Notes under the pieces: model-generated
Seen by the model: only the letters and a program-made list of their open reading frames with translations
Told to the model about the DNA's origin: nothing
Databases searched by the model: none
Source of the DNA: Pirellulales bacterium
GTDB taxonomy: Bacteria > Planctomycetota > Planctomycetia > Pirellulales > JALHPA01
Direction: 5' to 3'
Length of the DNA stretch: 64,000 bases
Assembly (NCBI GenBank): GCA_033762255.1
Contig: JANRLT010000066.1
Coordinates: 1 to 64,000, forward strand
Shown: positions 37,101 to 45,354 of the stretch, in pieces
Position numbering within the stretch: the first letter of the stretch is position 1
How the letters are laid out: each line of letters begins with the position of its first letter
Position numbers and translations under genes: made by a program

Positions 37101-38318
37101 GGTTTTGGCGGGTTGGTGTTATCCGCCAGCAGCGAAAGCCTGAGCTTTCTCTTGCGGGCACTCAGTCAAAAGCGCCGGGTCGAGGTCCTCAGCCGACCGC
37201 AAATCATGACGCTGGATAACCAAGAAGCCTATATCCAGGTTGGGCAGCGCGTCCCCCGGATCAACGCGGTCAACGTGGCCGTCACCGGTCAGCAGACCAA
37301 CTCGATCACTCTGGAAAACGTCGGTCTGATCATGCGGGTGCTCCCCCGGATTAGTCCCGATGGGTTGATTGTGATGTCCATCGCCGCGGAAAAATCCGAA
37401 CTTGGCCCCGAAGCGGACGGCATTCCGATCTTTATTGACAACGCCGGTCAGGTCGTCCGTTCGCCCCGGATCAACACCATTTTGGCGGAAACGGTGGTCA
37501 GCGCGGCGAATGCCCAAACGGTGATCCTCGGGGGGTTGATTGTCAAGAACAAGCAGCAATTCAGCCGCCGGGCCCCGTTCCTGAGCGATATTCCGATCCT
37601 GGGACATTTGTTCCGTTACGATAGCAACATCATGCGGCGGTCGGAGCTATTAATTATCCTGACCCCGCGGGTGGTTCGCACCCAGGCTGATGCCGAACTG
37701 ATCAAGCAGGTCGAAGCGTCGCGCATGAGCTGGTGTCTGGCGGATGTGATCCGCATCAATGGGCCATCGGGACTGCGGGGCCGTAAAGACGAATGGCTAG
37801 ATGCCGAAACCGTGGTGGTCTATCCCGATCTTAACCCCCATGGCGAAAACCAGGTTCTGTTCCCCGACGAATTTTCCCCCGGAGTCATGGGGGGGGAGAC
37901 ACTGCCGCCGGGGGCGGTGCTTAGCCCGGGCAGCGCAGCGGGCGCGGGATCTCCAACCTTGGCACCCGGAACGGTCGTAACGCCCGGGACGGAGTTCGCC
38001 CCCGGAACGATCATTGCCCCTAGTCCGGTACCCGGCCCTGGCGGGGTGATTCTACCGGGTGGAACGCCAGCCGGTGGAAATGGAGTTCAACCACCGACAA
38101 ATGTGCCGCCGCCGGCTCCGGTGCCGGGCGTTCCCCTACCTAACGGGGGAACCTCCCCGACGACACCCCGGGGTACGGGAGTCGTCATCCCGGCTGGTAA
38201 CCCCGCAACTGCCGAATCGAACGGGGCAAAAACCACGACGGCGACGCCGGATGTGCCAGACCCCGCGGGGGAAAAATCCACCGCCAAAAAAGGACTGTTA
38301 CAACTTTGGACACGCTAA
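34116..38318 (+). CDS. gspD: GspD-like secretin with expanded N-domain array
   Basis: A 1400-residue outer-membrane secretin of the type II secretion kind, roughly twice the usual 650-700 residues. GAGGG 9 bases before ATG 34116 supports the start. The N-terminus has a hydrophobic export segment (LFMGVACSIMGCMVAYRL). About seven N-modules follow, for example VRIVADGRNNSLLVTAPAES and FSVDQRTNSIIATGSSGDL, with Gln/Asn-rich spacers. The secretin barrel spans about residues 885-1185: IQVMIAEVDLNNYDEFGVEV, VLSRPQIMTLDNQEAYIQVG, RTRVVSANAQ-like TVILGGLIV, SDIPILGHLFRYD and LLIILTPRVVRT. The last 200 residues are Pro/Gly repeats of the kind PGT-V-PGT. It is the third of three secretin-N genes and the only one able to form the channel. 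No gspE/F genes are in the window. Confidence 0.9.
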   Translation: MLQRVTEHRQFAIKLFMGVACSIMGCMVAYRLTAQGVVAPLTPAAELPAPAPAAVEQPILQAYPVGTGDPQAIIQKIQTQLPRDANVSLAADVRTGRVLVLAPPGTQPLVAQLIGQAQPAPAASAANVAGPQLENNAAANPAVDPAPGVASAPAPANSPAADFGPRSEQVIKLQHLSGAEFEQALITLVARQLPVSTDPTNSVATYTLSGRGGNPTLVSVNRTTGQLTIAGADKLVQAWGRVFTALDRPAQAAGKDDSRVVPIRNPDALANGSLQRAMSIISEQVANGDRAAPQANRFVSMLFQPKEQPAANPANPNNSPDPNDPNAANPAANAQNPANPTPALQNPFAQPNANPATAENPDDDLSSGLIGPVRIEFIEGLDLLVITGNPRDVERVQRIIAEIEERSKETIPVVVLHPLKFVSSDAMATLVRSLYDQVLSPRAGRVSITSLVKPNSLLLIGRKESIEEVVKLIEKLDQPVEPNTQFKVFELKHTAATEVLQTVQSFLGGTATGPGAAGQTGQPATTASITGTGLGTRAVVTADYRTNALIVRASLRDLEEIEALIKRIDVQSSSAINEVRVFNLKYSLAEELAPVLQTAINGQQTQNRTQQNQGGNQNQGGGNPFQQFQQQPGGQNQQGNQQQQRAIRSTMLQFFTIDDEGKKQLKSGILTDVRIVADGRNNSLLVTAPAESMELIQALIKELDQVPTAEAQIKVFQIENGDATALVTMLQNLFGIQATNTQRGGAAFNFAQNTGDTSGDNPLVNLRFSVDQRTNSIIATGSSGDLNVVEAILLRLDESDIRQRKSTVYRLKNAPAQDVANAITQLLNSERQLTQQVGANLVSAFEQIEREVVVVPEPVSNSLIISATPRYFDEVKRIVEEIDQRPPMVMIQVMIAEVDLNNYDEFGVEVGVQDSVLFDRSLLGDLVTTTTTTTFGNPATTVQQQNVLAATNAPGFAFNNQQLGNSGSSQAIGKSSTVGTQGLTSFNVGRVNNELGFGGLVLSASSESLSFLLRALSQKRRVEVLSRPQIMTLDNQEAYIQVGQRVPRINAVNVAVTGQQTNSITLENVGLIMRVLPRISPDGLIVMSIAAEKSELGPEADGIPIFIDNAGQVVRSPRINTILAETVVSAANAQTVILGGLIVKNKQQFSRRAPFLSDIPILGHLFRYDSNIMRRSELLIILTPRVVRTQADAELIKQVEASRMSWCLADVIRINGPSGLRGRKDEWLDAETVVVYPDLNPHGENQVLFPDEFSPGVMGGETLPPGAVLSPGSAAGAGSPTLAPGTVVTPGTEFAPGTIIAPSPVPGPGGVILPGGTPAGGNGVQPPTNVPPPAPVPGVPLPNGGTSPTTPRGTGVVIPAGNPATAESNGAKTTTATPDVPDPAGEKSTAKKGLLQLWTR

Positions 38319-38415
38319 TGCTGACGTGGATGGTCGCAAATTAAGGTAACGCTGCCGCGCTCTGACGGATGGGGGCGCGGGACACGGAAGTACTTTTCCA
38401 ATCCAGGGATGGGCT

Positions 38416-39927
38416 ATGAAGACGCAACATTTTTTTCGCCTGGGCGTGATGCTGGCTTGGGTGGGCTTTTTGGCTGGCACAACCGGCTGCAGTTCGTTTG
38501 ACCTGAGCAAACGAATTCCTTGGGGCGATAGCGATGGCACCCCCCCCATGCGGATCATGGCCGTTTGGACGGATACGATCATGAATTCCCCCGACAAGCC
38601 CGCCATGCGCGGCTTTGGCGGGCGGGTGATGTTTTATGCCCAGGGGGAAGACCCGATCAAGACCTCGGGCACGATGATTGTGTACGCGTTTGACGAAACG
38701 AATCGCGAACCGACCAATGTCACCCCCGACCGCAAGTATGTGTTTCGTAGCGAGGAATTTGCCAAACACTATAGCAAAGGAAGGTTGGGGCACTCGTATA
38801 GCTTTTGGCTGCCGTGGGACGAAGTGGGAGGACTGCAAAAGGAAATTAGCCTGATCGTGCGCTTTATGCCGGACAAGGGGGGCGTCATCGTGGCCGAGCA
38901 GACCAAGCATTTACTCCCGGGGGTCACGGCGGAATTGGCAAAAATTCAGCAGCAAGCTAAGCAAAATCAGTTAGCCCGGATGGCGGCTGGCAATCAATCC
39001 TCTCCCGCCATGCAAAACTGGCCCGGACAACCCGCGCTCATGGGCCAAGCTGGGGTCATGGGCCAACCAGGAGCTATGGGCCAACCCGGCCAGTTACCGC
39101 AATCCGGCACCCCCGGAATGGCCGCTCCTCCGGGACATGATCCGGCAATGCTGCAACCCGCGTATTATGCCCCGGGAACAAACAATCCCGCGTCAAATTA
39201 TGCAACACCAGCCAATTATTTGAGTCCGGCGGGCAATTATTTTGGCCCGCCAAATCCGCAACCACAACCCGTGCAGAACTTGCCGGGTACTCCCGCCGCA
39301 AACATGAAAAAATCACAGACTATGACGATTCCCCTGCGGGGCCAACATTCGTCGCTGGTGCATGTGCCTCAACAGTTAACACAAAATACGGTTGGGCAAT
39401 CAACCGCCGGGAACGCCGCTGGATATGGAGTCAACCCAGGGAATGCGATAGCTACCTACAATCAAACGATTTCCCAGGCCAATCCGATGCAAGGGACCGT
39501 CCAGGGTTATCCCGTGCAAAATAGTACAGCGTTTCAGGCCGGAGGGACGGCGGCCACCAATGTGATTTATGGCGGTAGCGGCACGGCGATGCAAAACAGT
39601 TGGCAAGAATTGGGGGGTCAGCAGGCTCTTACCCCGATGCAGCAGCGAATGCTACAAGCGCAGATGGCCCAGCAAACCGGGGGAGCGGCTTTTCAGCAGC
39701 AATACACGCCTCAAGTCCCCATGAACGGTCCCATGACCCCGCAACCCACGCTGAGCAAGTTCCCGGCGGGGGGAATTCCCCAGAATGGTCAAACTGCTAA
39801 CGGACAGGGGGAACAGGAACCTCCTCCGGCAGGGTCAGGTCATTTTGGACTTTGGAAACGCCGGGTTCCAGGAGGCACAATCTCTCGGCTAAGTCCCGCT
39901 GGCGCTGGTCTTTCACAACGCCCGTGA
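38416..39927 (+). CDS. Lipoprotein with Gln/Pro/Gly-rich C-terminal half
   Basis: A 503-residue protein starting with a lipoprotein signal (LAWVGFLAGTTGCSSFD). The folded part, residues about 30-175, contains RIMAVWTDTIMNSPDKPAMRG, FGGRVMFYAQG and WLPWDEVGGLQKEISLIVRF. It resembles a conserved planctomycete family of unknown function. Then the sequence becomes low complexity, rich in Gln, Pro, Gly, Asn and Met (GQPGAMGQPGQL). Ninety-seven bases separate it from the secretin gene, on the same strand, so a role as an accessory or pilotin-like lipoprotein of the secretin complex is plausible but not shown. The last 43 codons overlap the convergent BON-domain gene. A shift to less typical residues there (LWKRRVPGGTISRLSPAGAG) suggests these codons may be constrained by the opposite gene. 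Confidence 0.78.
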   Translation: MKTQHFFRLGVMLAWVGFLAGTTGCSSFDLSKRIPWGDSDGTPPMRIMAVWTDTIMNSPDKPAMRGFGGRVMFYAQGEDPIKTSGTMIVYAFDETNREPTNVTPDRKYVFRSEEFAKHYSKGRLGHSYSFWLPWDEVGGLQKEISLIVRFMPDKGGVIVAEQTKHLLPGVTAELAKIQQQAKQNQLARMAAGNQSSPAMQNWPGQPALMGQAGVMGQPGAMGQPGQLPQSGTPGMAAPPGHDPAMLQPAYYAPGTNNPASNYATPANYLSPAGNYFGPPNPQPQPVQNLPGTPAANMKKSQTMTIPLRGQHSSLVHVPQQLTQNTVGQSTAGNAAGYGVNPGNAIATYNQTISQANPMQGTVQGYPVQNSTAFQAGGTAATNVIYGGSGTAMQNSWQELGGQQALTPMQQRMLQAQMAQQTGGAAFQQQYTPQVPMNGPMTPQPTLSKFPAGGIPQNGQTANGQGEQEPPPAGSGHFGLWKRRVPGGTISRLSPAGAGLSQRP

Positions 39928-40591
39928 GGATCGCGGTGCGGCCATCCATTTGCACCTGAATATCGCCGCTTAGCCGTGAGAGCGACTTCGTTCGATTCAG
40001 ACGCGTCGAAAGTGTAGTTGTTAGGACCTCGGGCTGGGGAGAAGCGAATTCAAATTGAACGGTGCGGATGGCCCGCACGGTTTTTTTAGACCGGGCGTTT
40101 CCCTGGTTCCCTTGGTTCTGTTGATTCCCTTGATTCATATTGTTCTGCCGGGCCATTCCCTGAAAAGCCGCTTGCTGGGCACCAACCACCGAGCCAAAGA
40201 AATTGGCAAAATCTCCGGAATCCGCCCCCACAAATTGCCGCTGCTGTCCCTGGCGATTCTGGCCTAGGCCCCCATTTTGGCCAAACTGACCCTGTTGCTG
40301 ATTCAGGCCACCTCGTTGAGTTCCGCCAAAGGTGTTATTTGCCCCCCCGGTGCTGCTAGAACCCAAGCTGCGGTTGCCAAAGGCTCCGGATGTTGATCGG
40401 CCCGAACTGGAACCCCCCAGGCCGCTGCTGCCACCGATGCCGCTACTTCCTATGCCGCCACCGCCTATACCACTGCTGCCGATCCCCGACGCACCCCCCC
40501 CGTTGATTGTTCCCCCACTAAATTGAGCAAAGGCCAAATTGTGGAAAGCGAACAGGCCCAGCAGTAGCGAAAGTCGTAGGCAGGTTTGCAT
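39797..40591 (-). CDS. BON-domain protein with Gly/Ser-rich N-terminus
   Basis: About 264 residues from ATG 40591 (MQTCLRLSLLLGLFAF, a signal peptide ending near AFAQF). The next 130 residues are Gly/Ser/Asn/Gln repeats (SGIGSSGIGGGGIGSS). The C-terminal 60 residues form a BON domain: RLSGDIQVQMDGRTAILTGV, then LAERLCLLEPGVSKVQNDL. BON domains occur in periplasmic or outer-membrane proteins (OsmY-like) and bind membranes, and occur in secretin proteins too. The gene converges on the lipoprotein gene and overlaps its 3' end by 131 bases. TTG 40609 is the upstream alternative start. The N-terminal composition matches the low-complexity tails of the neighbouring secretin proteins, hinting at a common complex. 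Confidence 0.8.
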   Translation of the reverse strand: MQTCLRLSLLLGLFAFHNLAFAQFSGGTINGGGASGIGSSGIGGGGIGSSGIGGSSGLGGSSSGRSTSGAFGNRSLGSSSTGGANNTFGGTQRGGLNQQQGQFGQNGGLGQNRQGQQRQFVGADSGDFANFFGSVVGAQQAAFQGMARQNNMNQGNQQNQGNQGNARSKKTVRAIRTVQFEFASPQPEVLTTTLSTRLNRTKSLSRLSGDIQVQMDGRTAILTGVVKDQRQRDLAERLCLLEPGVSKVQNDLTLPEEVPVPPVR

Positions 40592-40996
40592 AGGAAGTAT
40601 TTTTGCCAAACAAAAGCCAATGGGATACGGACAAAGCGGGACACTAAGACTCCGCTATGGATTTAACCAAAAAAATTGGTGTAAGTTTCCCGCATAGACC
40701 CCATCAACGTTAAAAAAAATGGAGGGGCGGCACGGCCCTAGGTATTTTTTCAGCCGGAAACAAACGGTTGCATCATTTTACCGTGGCTAGCCTGGAAGAA
40801 TCCAGGGAATTCTTGGTAGGGAGGGCCGAATAAATGCTACAGGCGTAAAGGTTTATGCCCGTTGATGCCCCAGGTTTGATGGGGAAAATTGCTATTTTTA
40901 TTAAATCATGTGAAACTTTTCCCCGGATTTCAGGTACTACTCCCCTGTCAACGGTTTTTGTAGTAACACGCGATTTCTCATGATTTTAGGATCAAA
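40592..40996. other. Divergent intergenic region
   Basis: About 405 bases between the BON gene and the DUF3352-like gene. The stretch has poly-A runs and short GC hairpins but no recognisable gene, repeat or strong promoter. Confidence 0.4.
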
Positions 40997-42826
40997 ATGT
41001 CCAACATCCTCTCTCATTTACGCAAAATTCTTTTCATCGTAACTCTCTGCGTCGGGGGATGGTCATACGGGGCCGGTCATCTCTGGGCCGCCCGGGCCGA
41101 AAGCACCAAACTGTTGCCCAAAGAGACCTTGGTGTATGTGCGCGTCGCCAATGTGCCAGAATTTGTGAGTCGTTTTCGCGAAACAGGTTTTGCCCGTATG
41201 TTGGCTGACCCGCAAATGCGACCCCTGGTGGAACAGCTTTATGGCAAAGCCCGCGATGCCGTGGAAGAGGTCAAAGATCAAACCGCGCTCGGCCTGGATG
41301 AGATGCTGCAAATTCCCGCCGGAGAGATCGCCTTTGCGGTGATCGCCCGCGCCGAGGGGCAGCCTGTCCCGGTGCTGATTATCGACACGGGCGATAATGT
41401 GGCCAACGCCAAAAAGCTCATGGATAAAATCCGCGAAAACAATCCCGAACCCGATCGTCGCGAGGAACAGATCGAGGGGTATACCGTTATTGTCGATGAA
41501 GTTGCGACAGTGGAAAGGGACGGTACCTTTGTCTTTACCACGGAGGTCGGTGTTTTGGGCGAAATTCTCCGCCAGTGGGAAGGCATCGCCGAGCAAAACC
41601 TACAAAATAACCCCAAATATGGCGCCATCATGCGCTCCTGCCGGGCCAAGGACCAAGACCCCCAATTCACATGGTTTGTTGATCCGATTGGCCTGTTTAA
41701 GGAGTTCTCCAAAGCCAGCTTTTCCGCATCGGCGGCCTTGGCCTTTTTGCCCGCTTTGGGTTTGGATGGATTGCAGGCGATCGGCGGTAGTCTTGCTTTT
41801 TCCGTGGACGAATTTGACACATTGGCCCACATTCACTTGCAACTGGATAATCCCCGAGCGGGGGTGCTCGAGGCCTTGGCCCTAACAGAGGGGGATATGA
41901 AGCCCCAAACCTGGGTGCCGGGCAATGTTTCGGCCTATAACACGATCTATTTTGACGTGCCCGCGGCGTTTCATTCGATAGAGAAACTCGTGGATAGCTT
42001 TCAAGGCGAAGGCCGCGTGGCGGAGGAAATTCAGCGGAATGTGTCGGATAACATCGGGGTGGATGTCATCAAAGAGATTTTGCCCTTATTCAAGGGCCGC
42101 GGTACCTGGATTACTCGCAGGCCTTCGATACCACGGGAAGTCGGGGGAGTGGGAGCCGAGGTCACAAATCAACAGGCGGAAGTGAACATTCGTTTTGGCC
42201 GCGATATGGACCAACTGATCGCGATTGAAGTGACCGATTTGGCACAAGCTCAAAAGTTGTTTGACCAAGTCGTAGCCAAGTTTCACACCGAATTGGGGGA
42301 ACGGATGGAAAAGAAATCGTGGTCGGGCATGGCATATTACCAATTTACGGTACCGAATCAAACATTTGAGCCCGTGGACGAAGAAGATTCCGTCCGCCCG
42401 CAACCGTGCGTCGCCTTTGCACACGATTGTGTGATTGTGTCCAATTATCCTGGTTTAATGAAAACCGTGCTGGGTCGGCAGGACGCGTCGGACACCCTGG
42501 CGGAAAGCCTGGATTACAAGCTGATGTCCAGCAAGCTATTGCGGCAGGTGGGGGACGCCAAAGTAGGGGCTCTCACCTTTGATCGGCCGGAGGAAAGTTT
42601 ACGTTACCTGTGGGAAATTGCCGAACAGCAGCAAACCCGGGAACGGTTAAAGCAAGTCGGCGAAAACAACCGGTTTTTCCGGACCTTGGATGAAGTCATG
42701 GAGCAAAATCCGTTGCCGCCATTTTCGGTCGTGGAAAAATACTTTGCTCCCAGCGGCGGTGTATTGACCAATGATGATTCGGGTTTTCACTATATTGCGT
42801 TTTCACTCAAGCGCAAAACCGAGTAA
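40997..42826 (+). CDS. Large secreted protein, DUF3352-like
   Basis: A 609-residue exported protein with a signal sequence (LFIVTLCVGGWSYGAGHLWAA). The mature part begins LLPKETLVYVRVANVPEF, then reads FVSRFRETGFARMLADPQMRP. This is the standard opening of planctomycete proteins related to DUF3352, in which the cell-wall-facing domain has repeated strand pairs. Other features: PAGEIAFAVIARAEGQPVPV, YNTIYFDVPAAFHSIEKLVD and TWITRRPSIPREVGG. AGGAT five bases before the ATG supports the start. Function is unknown. The next gene is a response regulator on the same strand, 150 bases downstream, so a weak link is possible. Confidence 0.7.
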   Translation: MSNILSHLRKILFIVTLCVGGWSYGAGHLWAARAESTKLLPKETLVYVRVANVPEFVSRFRETGFARMLADPQMRPLVEQLYGKARDAVEEVKDQTALGLDEMLQIPAGEIAFAVIARAEGQPVPVLIIDTGDNVANAKKLMDKIRENNPEPDRREEQIEGYTVIVDEVATVERDGTFVFTTEVGVLGEILRQWEGIAEQNLQNNPKYGAIMRSCRAKDQDPQFTWFVDPIGLFKEFSKASFSASAALAFLPALGLDGLQAIGGSLAFSVDEFDTLAHIHLQLDNPRAGVLEALALTEGDMKPQTWVPGNVSAYNTIYFDVPAAFHSIEKLVDSFQGEGRVAEEIQRNVSDNIGVDVIKEILPLFKGRGTWITRRPSIPREVGGVGAEVTNQQAEVNIRFGRDMDQLIAIEVTDLAQAQKLFDQVVAKFHTELGERMEKKSWSGMAYYQFTVPNQTFEPVDEEDSVRPQPCVAFAHDCVIVSNYPGLMKTVLGRQDASDTLAESLDYKLMSSKLLRQVGDAKVGALTFDRPEESLRYLWEIAEQQQTRERLKQVGENNRFFRTLDEVMEQNPLPPFSVVEKYFAPSGGVLTNDDSGFHYIAFSLKRKTE

Positions 42827-42897
42827 CAACTTGCCAGGGAATAATTGTTAAAACCCTAGTAACACGATCTCTTCACCCTTTGCCGCTTGCATTCGCC

Positions 42898-42915
42898 GTG
42901 GTAAAGCGTTACCAC
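42898..42915. promoter_or_regulatory. Perfect inverted repeat upstream of response regulator
   Basis: GTGGTAA-AGCG-TTACCAC: two perfect 7-base arms, 62 bases before ATG 42977. It has the shape of a dimeric regulator site, and could also form an RNA hairpin between the two genes. No T tract follows. Confidence 0.5.
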
Positions 42916-42976
42916 AGAAGATAGTTGCAGGTGCTGAATTGGACAATTAGCAGGAAATTTTGGGGAATTTTTGGTT

Positions 42977-43372
42977 ATGGATAACACCACTCGGGGTGGT
43001 AAACGCATTTTACTGGTGGATGACGACCAGGAAATCTTGGAATCGATGAAGCTAGCCCTGGAATCCCGCGGCTTTCAGGTCATGATTGCGCGGGATGGCA
43101 ACCACGGATTGGCCCTGGCCGAATCGGAACGCCCGGACCTGCTGATCACCGATATGATGATGCCCAAGCGGAGCGGTTTTTTGGTCTTGGAAAAGCTGCG
43201 CACCAGCGACGACCCCAACCAAAGCGTCATGAAAATCATCATGATCACCGGCAATGAGGGAAATCGGCATAAATCCTATGCGGAAACTCTGGGGGTGGAT
43301 GATTACATTCGCAAACCGTTTGCGATGGAACGGCTGCTGGAAAGCGTGGAAAAACTGCTGGGCGTGGAATAA
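42977..43372 (+). CDS. Single-domain response regulator (CheY-like)
   Basis: A receiver domain of 131 residues with nothing attached. The acidic cluster LLVDDDQ (Asp15-16) binds metal, the phosphoacceptor is Asp59 in LLITDM, Thr91 lies in IMITGNEGN and Lys113 in IRKPF. All key residues are present, so it should be phosphorylated. A TTG at 42971 precedes ATG 42977 in frame; the ATG is preferred. No histidine kinase is in the window, so its partner is elsewhere. Output-less receivers act by protein contacts, for example on motility, on other kinases or in phosphorelays. Confidence 0.92.
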   Translation: MDNTTRGGKRILLVDDDQEILESMKLALESRGFQVMIARDGNHGLALAESERPDLLITDMMMPKRSGFLVLEKLRTSDDPNQSVMKIIMITGNEGNRHKSYAETLGVDDYIRKPFAMERLLESVEKLLGVE

Positions 43373-43380
43373 TTTGCCCC

Positions 43381-43554
43381 CTAGTGCTGTGCCACAGTTA
43401 AAGATTCAGGTTTGGTAGATCAGCCGCTGGGCGTTAGCTCGCGGCTTTTGCCGCTCTGGCCGTGGCTAGCGCCCCCATGGCTCACCCGTAAACGAATTCT
43501 TGACATAGCCCACGAATACTTGTTAGGGCCCACGAATCCTTGATAGGGCACTAG
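43381..43554. mobile_element. MITE-like element, copy B (with internal duplicated right arm)
   Basis: Starts CTAGTGCTGTGCCAC; its right end complements to CTAGTGCCCTATCAA. It is about 40 bases longer than copy C because the right arm repeats a unit of the form CCCACGAATnCTTGnTAGGG. The middle forms a hairpin: GCGTTAGC pairs with GCTAGCGC. It starts 8 bases after the response regulator stop. The rest of the gap to 43745 shows nothing further. Confidence 0.75.
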
Positions 43555-43745
43555 TCTTGGCCTTTTGCTGGCTCCGGGCCATTCTATGAGCAGGCAGGAT
43601 ACGATTTTTATTAGTGCGCAATCCTGGTTTATTTGCTGATCTACCCCGGGACATTTATCGTGAAAATTATTTGAAATTAGACTTGGAAGTATTTATACTA
43701 TGACTATCGCTGAGAAGGATTTTTTTACCGGGGGTAGGGGCGGTC

Positions 43746-45041
43746 ATGGCAAAGAAGTTTTTTGTGCGAATACAGGACCGAATTGCCGGGCCTTTTAGCT
43801 CTATACAAATCAAGGCCGCGGCCCAAGCCGGCAAACTCAAGCCGAACCACGAATTGTCGGAATCTGACGCGGGACCCTGGATGTCGGCTGGCAAAGTCCG
43901 GGGATTATTTGCTGAATTAGACCCGGGGAAAACCCGTCAACCAGCGGTCACTGTCACGGTCAAAGAAGGGGCGACAAAGCTTTCTAGCGCGGCGGTGGCC
44001 GCGTCCCCTCCCCCGCCCTCCGATTCCGCGGAGTCCCGGGATTACTCGGTTTTACCAGAGGAACCCATTATCACCGCCGCTTTGGTCGAGCCAGAGTGGA
44101 ATTTGGGTGAGGTGGATAAGAATGGGCTGTTACCCGGCAGTTCCGGGCCAATCCGCAACGGCTTTGTGGAAAAACACCTAGTCCAGAATGAGCGGGTCCT
44201 GTTTTGGAGCGGCATCTCGCCCGTGATCTTTTTATTGCCGGGTATCTTGTTTATTTGTGCGGCGGTAATTGCGTATCAAACCTTTCAAACAATGGTAACC
44301 GTGGAGAATATCAAGCAAGGAATGTCGCAAATGGAAAGATATTCCGGCCAACCCAGGCAAAACAGTTTAAACCGCGATCCCGCCTTAAGACAGACGCTCA
44401 ATCAACAGACACGGCGACTCGTTATTGTTCTGATCTGCGGGTTATTACTGTTGGCGTCCCCTATTTTGTTGATATTGAACCTGATCCGTTACCTGCAGAC
44501 GGAATATGCTTTGACAAATCTGCGGATAATCATGAAAACCGGCAGTATTACCAGCACGACATTTGCCAAGCCGTATCACCAAATCGCGGGAATCGAGCTT
44601 GTTAAACTCTCCTTGGGAAAATTGTGTGTCTACCCCAGCGGCGAAGCAACTCCTGTCACATTCCCTTGTCTAAAGTCTCCTCAGTTGTTTTGCAAATACG
44701 CGCAACGTCCACACATGCGCACTTTTCAGGAATATGCCTTGGACCCCTCCGCCATCCGCCCGCGACACCCCCTTGCGGGTAGTCCTGGGGGGGGTTCCTC
44801 ATCTTTTTCCTCGCCGACAAGTCAAGCAAAATCCCCCGCGGGGTTTAGCATTAAATCACCGTTCTATTTATTATTTGGCTTCCTTGCAATTTTTATAGGA
44901 GGGGTGTTGTCCCTCTGGGTGTTGCTATTGGCGTTCACGGGTTTGCCGATGGATATCCTGCAAATCGGGACGGCACTAGCCTTTTTTGCAACAATCATAG
45001 CTGTGGGATTTAAATGGCTAAAAAAAGGCTTGGGAAAATAA
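43746..45041 (+). CDS. GYF-like / bacterial PH domain membrane protein
   Basis: A 431-residue protein. Residues 1-60 (FFVRIQDRIAGPFSSIQIK, then GKLKPNHELSES) match the GYF_2/DUF4339 type domain often found in planctomycete and other bacterial membrane proteins. After a linker of Pro/Ser come two transmembrane helices (ISPVIFLLPGILFICAAVIA and VIVLICGLLLLASPILLIL), then a bacterial PH-like (bPH2, YdbS/YdbT type) domain: EYALTNLRIIMKTGSI followed by YHQIAGIELVKLSLGK. A final pair of hydrophobic helices ends the protein (FLAIFIGGVLSLWVLLLAF). The N-terminal domain may bind proline-rich peptides, and the PH-like part may sense lipid or membrane state; both are by analogy. Confidence 0.8.
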   Translation: MAKKFFVRIQDRIAGPFSSIQIKAAAQAGKLKPNHELSESDAGPWMSAGKVRGLFAELDPGKTRQPAVTVTVKEGATKLSSAAVAASPPPPSDSAESRDYSVLPEEPIITAALVEPEWNLGEVDKNGLLPGSSGPIRNGFVEKHLVQNERVLFWSGISPVIFLLPGILFICAAVIAYQTFQTMVTVENIKQGMSQMERYSGQPRQNSLNRDPALRQTLNQQTRRLVIVLICGLLLLASPILLILNLIRYLQTEYALTNLRIIMKTGSITSTTFAKPYHQIAGIELVKLSLGKLCVYPSGEATPVTFPCLKSPQLFCKYAQRPHMRTFQEYALDPSAIRPRHPLAGSPGGGSSSFSSPTSQAKSPAGFSIKSPFYLLFGFLAIFIGGVLSLWVLLLAFTGLPMDILQIGTALAFFATIIAVGFKWLKKGLGK

Positions 45042-45354
45042 TGGCAAGTTAGCAAAAGGTGGCGAAGCTGATCGGGTGAGCCGATATGCCATCAGTCCAA
45101 AACAACAAAGGAAATGGTTTTACAGGGATTTATCCCGTGCAAACAATTTACATCTTTTCCAACTCAAAACGGTACTGTCTGGGACTATCCTAAAAAATTC
45201 GGGGGCGCAGCGCTGGCCGGCAGAAACCCCGGCAATTCCTGTTTTTGCTGGAGATAAAAAAATAAATTGCGTGGCAATTTCGATTTTTTCATGATTATAG
45301 AAATTCTCTATTGCCTCATCTGAACTTTATGGAAATAATTAGATTAGGGAAAGT

